DNA of 64,000 nucleotides. It comes from CAMDMI01 sp044379485 (lineage in GTDB: Bacteria; Bacteroidota; Bacteroidia; Cytophagales; Flexibacteraceae). Under the pieces are notes generated by a model. That model saw nothing but the letters and a program-made list of their open reading frames with translations. It made no database searches and was not told the origin of the DNA. Shown here one piece after another: positions 33,865 through 43,454 of the stretch. A program made the translations under genes and the position numbers. How positions within the stretch are numbered: position 1 is the first letter of the stretch; every line of letters starts with the position of its first letter. The DNA is taken from assembly GCA_044379485.1 (NCBI GenBank), contig JBIPOE010000011.1:5636-69635 (forward strand). Reading direction: 5' to 3'.

Positions 33865-35411
33865 ACTTTTTCCTGAAGTATCGTAAATCTGAAATCCATT
33901 GGAGAAATGGAATCATATATCTGTGCAATCCAGTCTGGGTTTAAAACCAGAAAAGAAATCCAGCTTTCGGTCCTTTCCTGAAGATTTCCACCTGGAAAAA
34001 GCTTAGAAATGAGGCCATTAATTTGATTGATTTGGGTTTCGTTTTTCTGCTCCGCCGCTTTTTGAACTCTTTTTTCAAGTCCATCCACCATCTTTTCAAT
34101 TTTGGATAACTCGGCTGCCAGACTTGGCTTTAAGGTTTGGTCCACAGAAGCCGCCCAATTTAATAATTCCGCATACACATTTTCCAATTCAGGCCTTTGC
34201 CATTCATTTTGGATTAGGTCTTTTTTGATTTCATGGCTTTCCTTAAACAAGTCAGAAAGGCTTAAACCGAGTTTTTCTATCTTTTTTGATTGCGAAGCCG
34301 AAATGTATAGGGCTGAAAATCTTGGTATTAACAATGGGAATGGTGTTTTTCCTTTTTCAAAGACTGAACCCAGTTGCATCCAATAGGCCAGTTCTGCCGG
34401 ACCACCCACAAAAGCAAGGTCTGGTAAAAGAATCTGAGAATACAAAGGTCGGAGCGCCACATTCGGACTTAATTTTTCAGGATTCTTCGTAAAGAAATCC
34501 AATGCCTCAATTTTAGTCCAGGTATATTTTCCATCAATGGTCCGTATGAAATCATTTTCCGACTCCAGGCGCAACCGCTCATCTCCATTCAAATAAAACA
34601 AGTTGATGGGCCTCGCATGGATTTGCGGCTTGTAGGCAAGCGTTTCCAGCGCATTTGACTTATAGATAACCTCCTTTTCCACCCAAGGCTCCATAAGTTC
34701 TTGTAATATGGATTTTTGGAAAGCTGCCTTCAGATCAGCATCGTCTGCATCTAGCGTCAAAAGGCCAAGGTTTCCAAAAACTTTTTGAATCCATTCTCTG
34801 GTTGATTCTGTCAGGGTTTTTTCGGACGAATAAACTGCTGACATCCATTCAGGAAAGTCTTTCAGAAGTTGAAGTTGTTCAGCAATACCTTCTCCTTTCA
34901 TTCGACCTACAGCGCCCGATTGGCTTACCTGAACTTTTACCTGGGTTGCAAAAAAATTAAAGCTGGAAACTTCTTCCAAATCATGATCTTCAGTAGCCAG
35001 CCAGTGGATGGGCACAAAATTGTATGTTGGAAAACTATTTTTAAGCTCCTCAGCTAATTTTATAACCGTTAAAATCTTGTAAACCACATACACTGGTCCT
35101 CCTGCAATGTTTAGCTGATGGCCGCAGGAAACGGAAAAGGTGTTTTCGTTTTCAAGATTTTTAAGATGAATATTCTGTTTTTCAGTTAGTTGGGTGTTAT
35201 TGTATTGATCTCTCAATTTTTGCACTAAGAGCGATCTTGTAGTTTGGTTGTAGCTTTCTTTTTTGCTAACAATTTGATTGCTAAATGATTCGCGGTTAGG
35301 GAAATCAGAAACGAAGTTCTTTAACTTTGGGTCCGACTCAGCAAAATCTGATAGAAGTGATGAAAAGTATTTGAGTTCACTATATTTTCGATTGTTGATT
35401 TCTAAACCCAT
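33861..35411 (-). CDS. bshC: Bacillithiol synthase cysteine-adding enzyme BshC
   Basis: This protein has 516 residues from the preferred ATG at 35411 (MGLEINNRKYSELKYFSSLL); an ATG at 35450 would add 13 residues. BshC joins cysteine to GlcN-malate in the last step of bacillithiol synthesis. Family features are SVSCGHQLNIAGGPVYVVYK (about 92-111), the HWLATEDHDLEEV segment, LFYLNGDERLRLE and PDLAFVGGPAELAYW. BshA and BshB are not in this window. The presence implies that the organism uses bacillithiol as its low-molecular-weight thiol. Confidence 0.94.
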   Translation of the reverse strand: MGLEINNRKYSELKYFSSLLSDFAESDPKLKNFVSDFPNRESFSNQIVSKKESYNQTTRSLLVQKLRDQYNNTQLTEKQNIHLKNLENENTFSVSCGHQLNIAGGPVYVVYKILTVIKLAEELKNSFPTYNFVPIHWLATEDHDLEEVSSFNFFATQVKVQVSQSGAVGRMKGEGIAEQLQLLKDFPEWMSAVYSSEKTLTESTREWIQKVFGNLGLLTLDADDADLKAAFQKSILQELMEPWVEKEVIYKSNALETLAYKPQIHARPINLFYLNGDERLRLESENDFIRTIDGKYTWTKIEALDFFTKNPEKLSPNVALRPLYSQILLPDLAFVGGPAELAYWMQLGSVFEKGKTPFPLLIPRFSALYISASQSKKIEKLGLSLSDLFKESHEIKKDLIQNEWQRPELENVYAELLNWAASVDQTLKPSLAAELSKIEKMVDGLEKRVQKAAEQKNETQINQINGLISKLFPGGNLQERTESWISFLVLNPDWIAQIYDSISPMDFRFTILQEKV

Positions 35412-35544
35412 TTTATTTTTTGAATGCCTCAAAACTAAGGCAAATGCCATGCTGAAAATTCAAAAACCTGTTTTTTTGTCTGGATTTTATGCACACATCA
35501 ACCTTTGAACTTTGGAATTTACCTTTTATGCCAGCAAATAGCAT

Positions 35545-36051
35545 ATGAGTATCAGAATTTCTTACGTCATGAGCTTAGGTTTGACTTCTGCTGCCTTACT
35601 TTGGGTTTTAGTTTTCATCCCATTTTTGTTGCGCCTCATCTCAAATTTTTCTTTTCTGTTGATTATCTGCCTTGCTGGGCTTCAGTTTTCCTGTAGCAGC
35701 CAAAAGGAGAAACAAAAGAAAGATGCCTTTAAATTTAGCTCCACAACAGATTTTTACAATGCTGAAAAGTTTGAAGGCTTTGAAAAGAAGCGGTATAAAT
35801 ACCTGTACGCCTATAACATGAGAAAAGTCTTATACGGCAACCAATGTGTAAACGAGGTTACCAGAAAGTTTGGCTATGAGTACATTCCGGCTTTTGACAA
35901 TGCCGAAGAGCCGAGGAATGACCTCCAGATTTGGGTCCATAACTTTTTTACCAAAATGGGAATTACCTTTCGCCATGGCCCTTTTTGGAATCGAAAAGTT
36001 AAAAAGAGGATAAAATACTGCGCAGAGAGCTCAGGTGATTTTAATGGTTAG
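35545..36051 (+). CDS. Hypothetical membrane or lipid-anchored protein
   Basis: This 168-residue protein has one or two hydrophobic segments (residues about 10-48) ending in a possible lipobox-like LQFSC. A basic, aromatic-rich soluble part of about 115 residues follows (YKYLYAYNMRKVLYGNQCVN, FTKMGITFRHGPFW). I do not recognise the family. It probably lies in the periplasm or is anchored to a membrane. The start is uncertain, since MSLGLTS at codon 9 is also possible. Confidence 0.6.
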   Translation: MSIRISYVMSLGLTSAALLWVLVFIPFLLRLISNFSFLLIICLAGLQFSCSSQKEKQKKDAFKFSSTTDFYNAEKFEGFEKKRYKYLYAYNMRKVLYGNQCVNEVTRKFGYEYIPAFDNAEEPRNDLQIWVHNFFTKMGITFRHGPFWNRKVKKRIKYCAESSGDFNG

Positions 36052-36081
36052 GGCTTACATTAAATAATTTAGCACAAAAAA

Positions 36082-36104
36082 AAGCCACGTCAAAAACGTG
36101 GCTT
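36082..36104. terminator. Bidirectional terminator
   Basis: AAGCCACGT (36082-36090) pairs with ACGTGGCTT (36096-36104), with A-tract before and T-rich sequence after. It lies between the convergent hypothetical gene and the Ala-rich lipoprotein gene. Confidence 0.85.
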
Positions 36105-36128
36105 AATTATTTTAAGATTCAAAGATTC

Positions 36129-36332
36129 TTAGTGAGCAGCAGGTGCAGCAGCAGCTGAATCAACAGTAGCAGCAGCTGAATCCATTGGAGCAACAGCAGC
36201 AGTGTCCATTACAGTTTCTGTAGTAGCTTCTACAGCTGTAGTATCAGCAGCAGCTTCTTCTTTTTTCTCACCACCGCAAGAATATAGAGACAATGTACCA
36301 GCAACCATTAACAACGCGAATAACTTTTTCAT
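36129..36332 (-). CDS. Small Ala/Thr-rich lipoprotein
   Basis: From ATG 36332 this is a 67-residue protein with a lipoprotein signal (KKLFALLMVAGTLSLYSC) and the acylated Cys at about 19, followed by GGEKKEE and a low-complexity tail of Ala, Thr, Asp, Val and Pro (AAADTTAVEAT, MDSAAATVDSAAA). Such short acidic-Ala lipoproteins are common in Bacteroidota and probably tether to the outer or inner membrane. Function unknown. The longer reading from 36413 runs into der and is not preferred. Confidence 0.7.
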   Translation of the reverse strand: MKKLFALLMVAGTLSLYSCGGEKKEEAAADTTAVEATTETVMDTAAVAPMDSAAATVDSAAAAPAAH

Positions 36333-36409
36333 TTTTTGTTTTTTAATTGATTCTTTTAAAAATTTTGGATGCAAAAGTATGTCCTGTTTCGAATTTCGCA
36401 AAAAAACTA

Positions 36410-37720
36410 TCACTTTTTTCTGAAAAATATATTTAAAGGTACGCCTTCGAGGTCAAAATGCTCCCTCATTTTGTTCTCTAAATAGCGTTGATAAGGCTCC
36501 TTGATATACTGTGGTAAATTGCAAAAAAACGCGAATGAAGGCGTGTAGGTGGGTAATTGCATGATAAATTTGATGCTGATTGTTTTGCCTTTACTGCTTG
36601 GTGGAGCAAGCTTTGCTATCTCAGGCAATATTTTATCATTTAATTCAGAAGTTGGTATTTTTCGGGTCCGATTTTCGAAAACATGGATCGCTTTTTCAAT
36701 TGCCTGGTAAACGCGTTGCTTTTCATGGACCGAAACAAACAGGATGGGCGTGTAGTCAATTGGTGCCAAACGCTGCCTGATATCGTCTTCAAATTTCTTT
36801 GCGGAGTTGCTGTCTTTTTCAACAGCGTCCCATTTATTTACAAGAATTACAATTCCCTTTCTCTTCTTTTCAGCCAATGCAATAATGGCCACATCCTGCG
36901 ACTCCAGGCCTCGGGTGGCGTCCAACATGATAATGCATACATCAGAGTTTTCCAGCGACTGGAGGGATCTTAAAACTGAGTAAAACTCAATCTGGTGGTC
37001 CTTCAATTTTGTTTTCCTTCGGATACCGGCTGTGTCGGTCAAAATAAACTCTTTTCCAAAGGCATTATAATGCGTGTCGATTGAATCTCTTGTGGTTCCG
37101 GCAACATCAGTAACGATGTTTCGTCTTTCGCCCAATAGTAGGTTTATAAAGCTTGATTTACCAACATTTGGCCTTCCTAATACAGAAATTCTTGGAATAC
37201 CCTCATACGGATCTTCTACGCCCGGATCTTCGAAATGGCTGACCACAGCATCCAGCAACTCGCCTGTTCCATTGCCAGTTTGGGAGGAAATAGGATAAAG
37301 CTCGCCCAATCCCATTCCGTAAAACTCACCTGCAAGGTGGGCTTTGTCATGCGTATCGGCTTTGTTTACAGCGATATAGATTGGTTTTTTTGTCCGCCTT
37401 AACAGATTTCCAAAATCTTCGTCAAAGCCTGTTAAACCATCATTTACATCCACCATAAAGATGATTACATCACATTCCTGAATGGCCATATCTACCTGAT
37501 CGCGGATGGCTTCTTCGAAAATATCTTCAGAACCAACCACATAGCCTCCAGTATCTATAATGGTAAAAAATTTCCCGTTCCACTCTGTGAATCCATAATG
37601 TCGATCTCGGGTTACACCGGATTCGTTGTCCATGATGGCTTTTCGGGCACCAACCATACGGTTGAAAAATGTGGATTTGCCCACATTGGGTCGGCCAACA
37701 ATGGCCACAATATTGTTCAT
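36410..37720 (-). CDS. der: Ribosome biogenesis GTPase Der (EngA)
   Basis: This 436-residue protein has two tandem GTPase domains and a C-terminal KH-like domain. Domain 1 shows GRPNVGKSTFFNR (8-20), DTGGY and NKAD. Domain 2 shows GRPNVGKSSFINL (about 181-193), DTAGIRRK and NKWD. The C-terminal part (PSFAFFCNLPQYIKEPYQRY) is the KH-like domain. Der acts in assembly of the 50S subunit. Confidence 0.97.
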   Translation of the reverse strand: MNNIVAIVGRPNVGKSTFFNRMVGARKAIMDNESGVTRDRHYGFTEWNGKFFTIIDTGGYVVGSEDIFEEAIRDQVDMAIQECDVIIFMVDVNDGLTGFDEDFGNLLRRTKKPIYIAVNKADTHDKAHLAGEFYGMGLGELYPISSQTGNGTGELLDAVVSHFEDPGVEDPYEGIPRISVLGRPNVGKSSFINLLLGERRNIVTDVAGTTRDSIDTHYNAFGKEFILTDTAGIRRKTKLKDHQIEFYSVLRSLQSLENSDVCIIMLDATRGLESQDVAIIALAEKKRKGIVILVNKWDAVEKDSNSAKKFEDDIRQRLAPIDYTPILFVSVHEKQRVYQAIEKAIHVFENRTRKIPTSELNDKILPEIAKLAPPSSKGKTISIKFIMQLPTYTPSFAFFCNLPQYIKEPYQRYLENKMREHFDLEGVPLNIFFRKK

Positions 37721-37898
37721 AAGTTAATCCTTGAGGGTCTCCTCCCTATCAAAAGGTCCGCAAAGGTAGTGTTTTTTTTGGCGATTGTAAGGGACTGGAT
37801 ATCAGAGGCGAAAACTCTTTGCTACATTTAGATTGGAGATTATGGAACTGAAATTAAGTTTGATTTAATTATAAAAGAACCACCAGCTTTATGTCAAA

Positions 37899-38234
37899 TC
37901 AATTTTTTGTTTCAATTAGGTTTTTAAAAATGACTTTAAATTGTTGCAAGTCAATCTCGTTTAATTTGCCAATTTGAATGTGAAGCGTTTCCTGTTTTAA
38001 TGTCATAATTCGGTCGCATCGCAAGATCGATTGGACCCTTAAACCATTTGCCGAATCAGGAATTAGAAGATATTCATTGGGATTTAATGGATTATGCAAA
38101 ACAGAAGTTACAGCTGCTAAGACCAAATCCTTAAACAAATCAGATGTTTGGCATATAACCACAGCTGGCCGCAGTTTTGCCTGGCTAAGTTCTGAAAATG
38201 GAAACGGGATTAGAACTAAATCACCTGTCTTCAT
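37899..38234 (-). CDS. MazF/PemK-type endoribonuclease toxin
   Basis: This 111-residue protein opens with MKTGDLVLIPFPFSE, has the catalytic Arg in KLRPAVVI (about 21-28) and the conserved Ser/Thr loop in AAVTSVLHN. These match the PemK/MazF fold, which cuts mRNA. Its start overlaps the upstream antitoxin-like gene by 14 bases, the standard arrangement. No lesion is seen, so it is probably active. Confidence 0.88.
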   Translation of the reverse strand: MKTGDLVLIPFPFSELSQAKLRPAVVICQTSDLFKDLVLAAVTSVLHNPLNPNEYLLIPDSANGLRVQSILRCDRIMTLKQETLHIQIGKLNEIDLQQFKVIFKNLIETKN

Positions 38235-38445
38235 TATTCGGTTTCTCTAAAAAATCCTGGTAAATATCTTCAGCTGGGTTGTCCCAAAATTCAAAACCAT
38301 TTGATTGTGAGGTGATTTCCCTTGTATCATCCCCACTGATTTCTTCTTCCAAAAAAGTCACTACAACTTTGGTATTTACTTTTGCATCAACCTTTTCCAA
38401 AAGTTGAATGCTTTGTCCATTGAAAATTCCTTTGACAGCAACCAT
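38221..38445 (-). CDS. Putative antitoxin partner of the MazF-like toxin
   Basis: This 74-residue protein has an N-terminal beta segment (VAVKGIFNGQSIQLLEKVDA) like DUF2281/AbrB-type antitoxin openings and an acidic C-terminal tail (FWDNPAEDIYQDFLEKP) suited to wrapping a MazF dimer. It overlaps the toxin start by 14 bases. Confidence 0.75.
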   Translation of the reverse strand: MVAVKGIFNGQSIQLLEKVDAKVNTKVVVTFLEEEISGDDTREITSQSNGFEFWDNPAEDIYQDFLEKPNNEDR

Positions 38446-38548
38446 AATTCAAATATATACTTTTTTGTAAGAATTATTTCAATTCAAAATTGGTCTTGAA
38501 TTGTGGAATTTCTGAAAAGCCAACAACATGACTTTGATTACCTAACTC

Positions 38549-40606
38549 TTATTTCAAAACCTGAAAAACCAAAGTACTGGCTCCAAAAGCCAGACCTGTC
38601 ATATAAATAAGCTGTAAAAAAGGCCATTTCCAAGAAGCCGTTTCTCGATAGGAAACCGCCAAGGTGCTCATGCACTGCATGGCAAAAATATAAAAGACAA
38701 GAAGTGACAAAATGCTTGCGGTGTTAAAAACTGGTTTACCCGTTTCGGGATTTTTGGCTAATCGCATTCTGTTTTTCAAAAGCTCTGTTTCTCCCTCATT
38801 TCCAGAGGCATAAAGCACAGACATTGTGCCTACAAATACTTCCCTTGCGGCAAATGAAGTAATCAAAGCCACACCTATTTTCCAATCGAAACCCATCGGT
38901 TGGAGGGCTGGTTCTATCCAACGGCCTGCAATGCCGGCATAACTTGCTTCCAATCTAGCTGAACCAATTTGGCGATTTACCTCTGCTTCAGGTTGATTGC
39001 TAAGTTGGGTTTCTGTTTTGGCCTTTAATTCCGCTTTTTCAATGGAATCGCCCGGGCCAAATCCAGCCATCAACCAAAGTAAAACTGAAATGGCAAGGAT
39101 TACTTTTCCCGCCTCAAAAACAAAAGCTTTCGATTTTTGAAAAACTGAAAACCAAAGATTGCGCCAATGCGGGGTTTGGTAAGGTGGGATTTCCAAAAGA
39201 AATGGAGTTTTTCCTTTGACAGGCAGTAGTTTATCCAATAACCATGCAGTGAGAATAGCACCAAAAAGGCCAACCAAATACATAGCAAACAACACTAAGC
39301 CCTGTAAAGAAAACGGACCGAAAACGGCAGCATCTGAAAGCAACATGCCAATAAGCAAGGTAAAAACCGGCAGCCGTGCAGAACAGCTCATGAGGGGTGT
39401 TACAAAAATGGCAATGAGCCTTTCCCTTGAATTGGTCATATTTCTGGTGGCCATTATGGCTGGAACGGCGCAGGCAACTCCGGAAACAAGAGGAATGATT
39501 GCCTTGCCACTGAGGCCAATTTTTTTCATCAACCGATCAAGTAAAATCATAACGCGGGCCATGTAGCCAGATTCTTCCAGCAAGCCGATGAGAAAAAAGA
39601 GAATGGCTATTTGTGGAACAAAAATTATAATGCCCTGAATTCCAGCCAATATTCCTTCTAAAAACAAGCGTTTGAAAAGTCCATCCGGTAGAATGGAATT
39701 GAATCCATCAATAATCATCGCCATTAATCCTTCAATCAAATCCATTGGATAACTGGAAAATTGAAAAATGGCCTCGAACACACCCAATAAAACCAGCAGC
39801 ATTAAAACATAACCAAAAATAGGGTGCAATGCTACCGCATCGAATTTATAACCAATATTTGCTTTTGAGCCGTTTCCTGTATCGAAAGACTTAAGCAGTA
39901 CTTTTATCTTTTGATATCGGTTTATGGTTTCTTTTGCTTGAGCAAGATCTGCCGAAATATTAAGACCCTTTATCGCTGCCGCAGCTGAAACAGATGCTGC
40001 TTCTACTTTTTTACTAACCCAATTGAGCCAGGAACTATAAGAAATTGTTTTAGAATCTTCGGCTGAAATGCTTAAAAATTCTTCTGGATTAAAAAGCTTT
40101 AAAGCTGGTAGTTTTGCGTTTTTAATGTTGGCTTTCAACTCAGCTATTCCTGTCCCGGTCCGGGCGTTTGTTGCCACAATGGGGCATCCAAGAATTTCGC
40201 TAAGTTTGTTTAAATCAATTTTTATGGATCTAGCCTCAGCTACATCCATCATGTTCAAAGCAACTATAGCAGGGATCTGAAGGTCAGCGATTTGAGAAAA
40301 AAGAATTAGATTTCTTTCCAGATTGGAAGCATCCAATACTATTATTATTGCCTCTGGTTTTGTGGCATCATCTGAAACCAATTGGTTAAAAACCACTTCC
40401 TCATCTGGTGATTTTGGAACCAAAGAATAAGTTCCCGGCAAGTCAACCAGTTCATAATCAAAACCATTTGCTGAGAAAAAGCCAGACTTTTTTTCGGTAG
40501 TAACCCCTGCGAAGTTTCCTATTTTTTGTTGAAGACCTGTAAGCCTGTTGAAAAGGGATGATTTTCCAATATTGGGATTGCCAATGATGGCCAGCCTTTG
40601 TGCCAT
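38549..40606 (-). CDS. feoB: Ferrous iron transporter FeoB
   Basis: This 685-residue protein has an N-terminal G-domain with G1 GNPNIGKSSLFN (8-19), G3 DLPGTYSL and G4 NMMD, then a helical linker. A membrane core of about nine or ten helices contains the two Gate motifs, GVACAVPAIMATR and the second Gate segment around FAAREVFVGTMSVL. It imports Fe2+ across the inner membrane. feoA lies two bases upstream of its start. Confidence 0.97.
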   Translation of the reverse strand: MAQRLAIIGNPNIGKSSLFNRLTGLQQKIGNFAGVTTEKKSGFFSANGFDYELVDLPGTYSLVPKSPDEEVVFNQLVSDDATKPEAIIIVLDASNLERNLILFSQIADLQIPAIVALNMMDVAEARSIKIDLNKLSEILGCPIVATNARTGTGIAELKANIKNAKLPALKLFNPEEFLSISAEDSKTISYSSWLNWVSKKVEAASVSAAAAIKGLNISADLAQAKETINRYQKIKVLLKSFDTGNGSKANIGYKFDAVALHPIFGYVLMLLVLLGVFEAIFQFSSYPMDLIEGLMAMIIDGFNSILPDGLFKRLFLEGILAGIQGIIIFVPQIAILFFLIGLLEESGYMARVMILLDRLMKKIGLSGKAIIPLVSGVACAVPAIMATRNMTNSRERLIAIFVTPLMSCSARLPVFTLLIGMLLSDAAVFGPFSLQGLVLFAMYLVGLFGAILTAWLLDKLLPVKGKTPFLLEIPPYQTPHWRNLWFSVFQKSKAFVFEAGKVILAISVLLWLMAGFGPGDSIEKAELKAKTETQLSNQPEAEVNRQIGSARLEASYAGIAGRWIEPALQPMGFDWKIGVALITSFAAREVFVGTMSVLYASGNEGETELLKNRMRLAKNPETGKPVFNTASILSLLVFYIFAMQCMSTLAVSYRETASWKWPFLQLIYMTGLAFGASTLVFQVLK

Positions 40607-40608
40607 TT

Positions 40609-40836
40609 TTAAGAATTAGGCTCCATAAGGATATTGGCCGCATCTTCCCGGCGGATAGAAATTCGGATGGGTCCGTTGCTCAAAACTAATGGTCCTGAAA
40701 AAGGAACTCTGTTTACGATTTTCCAGATCGTACCAGGAATCATTCCAATATCAGCCAATTTCGCATTGAGATCCAGTGACTTGCATGAAACAAATAGCGC
40801 CTGGAGATTTGGTGGTAAAACAGATAAAGCGATCAA
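40609..40836 (-). CDS. feoA: Ferrous iron transport protein A
   Basis: This 75-residue SH3-like protein (LADIGMIPGTIWKIVNRVPF, GPLVLSNGPIRISIRRED) is the FeoA partner that modulates FeoB. It is directly upstream of feoB with a two-base gap, forming a feoAB operon without feoC. Confidence 0.92.
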   Translation of the reverse strand: MIALSVLPPNLQALFVSCKSLDLNAKLADIGMIPGTIWKIVNRVPFSGPLVLSNGPIRISIRREDAANILMEPNS

Positions 40837-41012
40837 GTCAATGCTTATTTAGAATGAATTTAAACAACTGCAAAGGAAAATGATTGGAAGAGAATTCCAA
40901 ACGGAAATATCAGTTTTTGGGATGATTAAATACGGTAAAAATTAAGTGGATAAATTTCTAAGACTAAAGATGGTCTTTTAACGGATAACTTAATGAATAT
41001 TAGATCTCTGGT

Positions 41013-41864
41013 TTATTGCATCAAGCCCTCGCTTTTTAAATATTCAATTACTTCGTTTTCAAGTGAAAGTGTGATTTTAGAAATTAATGGAATTGAAAGG
41101 CCTTCTTTGAAACAAGCAAGCATAGTTCGTTTCTTTTCTTTCGAAATTCCTTCTTGTTCCCGGGTTTCTATTACGTTATTCATATCCCGATAATATTTTA
41201 AGGAGTCTTCATATGCTTCCATTTGAGCTGGAATAAATTGGGCAATCTCAGCTGTATTAAACGCCTTTTCAAAAATTTTGGTTTGAAGTCTGTTGGGAAT
41301 TTTATCAAGATCTTCAAGGTTTTTGATAAAAAAAAGCCATTTATCAAACTCATTTTCAAGATCTTCTTCCGTCTTATTGAATTTTGGCATTTCCACATAT
41401 ACAAAAGTTAGCTTGTCATAAAATACTCTATTGCTATCATTTTTGAGTTTTATTGTATGTAGATAATTATGTTCATTTTTAGTTTCTTCAAAAATGAAAT
41501 CAAGTATACCTACACAATAAACAGCTTTTAAATTGAAATCCCATTTACCCTTTTCAGCTTGCTCTCTTATAGGAAAAGTAGAATAAAAAATACTTCTCTC
41601 TTTAAAAAAGTTTTGCTTTGCTTTTTGTAATTCTACGATAAAATAATCACCATTTTCACTCTGACAATAAATATCAAAAACGGCTTTTCTATCTACTATA
41701 AGGTCTCCAAGTTGGTCGGTTTTTTTATACTGTAAATCTTTAATTTTATGGTAGTCAGGTAAAAGTCCATTTAAAAAATCGATCAGGAGGTCTTTATTGA
41801 CCTCTTCTCCAAACAGTTTTTTAAAACCAAAATCTGTAAAGGGATTTATAAAACGTGCTCTCAT
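41013..41864 (-). CDS. Rpn-family PD-(D/E)XK nuclease (Transposase_31-like)
   Basis: This 283-residue protein has the Rpn/PDDEXK family opening (INPFTDFGFKKLFGEEVNKD), the nuclease core VFDIYCQSENGDYFIVELQ (Asp and E-x-Q) and the RSIFYSTFPIREQ segment. A C-terminal helical tail includes GISKEKKRTMLACFKEGLSI. RpnA of E. coli is a DNA endonuclease that raises RecA-independent recombination. Such genes are abundant and mobile-like in Bacteroidota. It stands alone with about 175 bases upstream and 70 downstream. Confidence 0.88.
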   Translation of the reverse strand: MRARFINPFTDFGFKKLFGEEVNKDLLIDFLNGLLPDYHKIKDLQYKKTDQLGDLIVDRKAVFDIYCQSENGDYFIVELQKAKQNFFKERSIFYSTFPIREQAEKGKWDFNLKAVYCVGILDFIFEETKNEHNYLHTIKLKNDSNRVFYDKLTFVYVEMPKFNKTEEDLENEFDKWLFFIKNLEDLDKIPNRLQTKIFEKAFNTAEIAQFIPAQMEAYEDSLKYYRDMNNVIETREQEGISKEKKRTMLACFKEGLSIPLISKITLSLENEVIEYLKSEGLMQ

Positions 41865-41933
41865 TTTAATATATTAGGTTGGGTTATCTCTTAAGATTTG
41901 AATTAATTTCAAATTAATCATATCAATTCTGTC

Positions 41934-42479
41934 TCAATCCGCCTTCTGATATACGTCCCTGAAATTTCTTCCCTGACCATTATAGTCAAGTCCATAGCCT
42001 ACTATAAACTTATTTTCTATTTCAAAACCCTTGTAAGTGATTGGCAGTTCCACTTTTACAGCCTTAGGTTTTATAAAAAGTGTGGCAATGGATAAGCTCG
42101 CAGGTTCCATACGCATAAATATGGTTACCAATTTTTCCATGGTAAGTCCCGTATCTACAATATCTTCCACCAAAATGATATGTCTGCCTTTGATGTCAGT
42201 GTTTAATCCCAAAACCTCTTTGACTTCCCCACCTGTACTTTCACCCTGATAGGATGCTACTTTCACAAATGAAACTTCGCAAGGAATGCAAATCTCTTTC
42301 AAAAGATCAGCAGCAAACATAAAACCACCGTTTAATATGGGAATGAAAACAGGTACTTTATCCTCAAAACTCTGATTGATAGCCGTGCCAATTTCTCTTA
42401 CCCTTAACTGAATTTGAGAATGACTAATGAAAGGAACGAACGTGAGATCCAAAACCTCGATAACCGGAGCTAAAACCAT
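41934..42479 (-). CDS. hpt: Hypoxanthine phosphoribosyltransferase
   Basis: This 181-residue PRTase salvages hypoxanthine/guanine to IMP/GMP. It has the PRPP loop IILVEDIVDTGLTM (about 100-113), the flexible-loop SYQGESTGGE (about 77-86) and the C-terminal GYGLDYNGQGRNF specific to HPRTs. Confidence 0.95.
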   Translation of the reverse strand: MVLAPVIEVLDLTFVPFISHSQIQLRVREIGTAINQSFEDKVPVFIPILNGGFMFAADLLKEICIPCEVSFVKVASYQGESTGGEVKEVLGLNTDIKGRHIILVEDIVDTGLTMEKLVTIFMRMEPASLSIATLFIKPKAVKVELPITYKGFEIENKFIVGYGLDYNGQGRNFRDVYQKAD

Positions 42480-42537
42480 GAGGTAAAATAAATGGTTACA
42501 TTGTTAATATCACAAACTTCTTTTCGAAATTTGCAAA

Positions 42538-42693
42538 ATGGTGGATGAAAAAAAAAACCGACGTAACAAATTGATTCTTTTCGCAATAGCAATCGGATTT
42601 ACTATTTTTGTAATCATCACAGTGTTTGATATTATGGGTCGAACCACCAGACCAGGGGCAAAAAAGCACTTGCCAAACAGCATTCTTAAATAA
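42538..42693 (+). CDS. Small single-pass membrane protein (51 aa)
   Basis: The ATG at 42538 opens a 51-codon frame: a basic start (MVDEKKNRRNK), one membrane helix (LILFAIAIGFTIFVIITVF) and a basic tail (GRTTRPGAKKHLP). The positive-inside balance and clean codon pattern suggest a real small protein. It overlaps the 3' end of the convergent flavin-reductase gene by a few bases. Function unknown. Confidence 0.55.
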   Translation: MVDEKKNRRNKLILFAIAIGFTIFVIITVFDIMGRTTRPGAKKHLPNSILK

Positions 42694-43279
42694 TTTCCGG
42701 TTTTTTTCCAGCTTTTGCATAAGCATAACGGCTTACACTTTTTCCATCAAAATATCCATCAAGGCCAATGCCGGCAACCGATTCTGCAATCTGTAGATTT
42801 ACAAAACCATCAGAGGCCAATGCATTATCGGGAATCTGTAGCAGTTCTATTTTTCCTACAACCAGCGTTGTGCCATTTATCGGCAAAAAATGTTTTTCCT
42901 GAAATGAAAGACCAATTTTTAATTGGGATTCCTTCACAAAAGGCGCTTCAAAATTTTCCAGATATTCTTCAGTAAGTCCTACACCTTCAAATTCTGACAG
43001 ACTCCATTTGGCAGAAGTCCAGTGTGCTTTGTCTATAAAAGTCGGTAAAATGTGGTTTAGAGTAAAAAAACCTGTTTCCTCAATATTTTGTAAAGAATTC
43101 ATGCCTTCTATCACTGGTCTGAACAAAATACCAAGTAAAGCAGGATCTGCCCCCAAGTGCATTACCTGAGAGAAAATTGCCAGATTGCTAATGCCTTCTT
43201 TGTTTCTGGATCCCAATAAGTTAAGACTTTTGAATCCTGTAATGGAGTTGATAAGATTGGAGCGATAAAAACGTTCCAT
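42686..43279 (-). CDS. Flavin reductase family protein
   Basis: The preferred start is MERFYRSNLINSITGFKSLN at 43279, giving 197 residues; ten codons upstream another ATG exists. NLAIFSQVMHLGADPALLGI and FTLNHILPTFIDKAHWTSAK are the FMN-binding split-barrel core. It may reduce or bind flavin; no partner is evident. A shorter paralogous-fold protein is at 24689-25162. Confidence 0.82.
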   Translation of the reverse strand: MERFYRSNLINSITGFKSLNLLGSRNKEGISNLAIFSQVMHLGADPALLGILFRPVIEGMNSLQNIEETGFFTLNHILPTFIDKAHWTSAKWSLSEFEGVGLTEEYLENFEAPFVKESQLKIGLSFQEKHFLPINGTTLVVGKIELLQIPDNALASDGFVNLQIAESVAGIGLDGYFDGKSVSRYAYAKAGKKPEII

Positions 43280-43454
43280 TCCTGTAATTGTATTGGAATT
43301 GAATAACATTTTAAATAAACCACTTGGGCCAATTAATGTTATTGGATGTGATCTTTGGGCCTCAATTTCATTCTATTAATTTGGAAAGCATACATCAGGA
43401 TTTAAAATTCAAATTTATTTAATATTGTTGCATTCTTAACTCCTGATTACTAGA

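Noticed and set aside
41013..41864. Complete insertion sequence around the Rpn-family gene
   Set aside because: No inverted ends or target duplications were seen around it; Rpn genes often stand alone.
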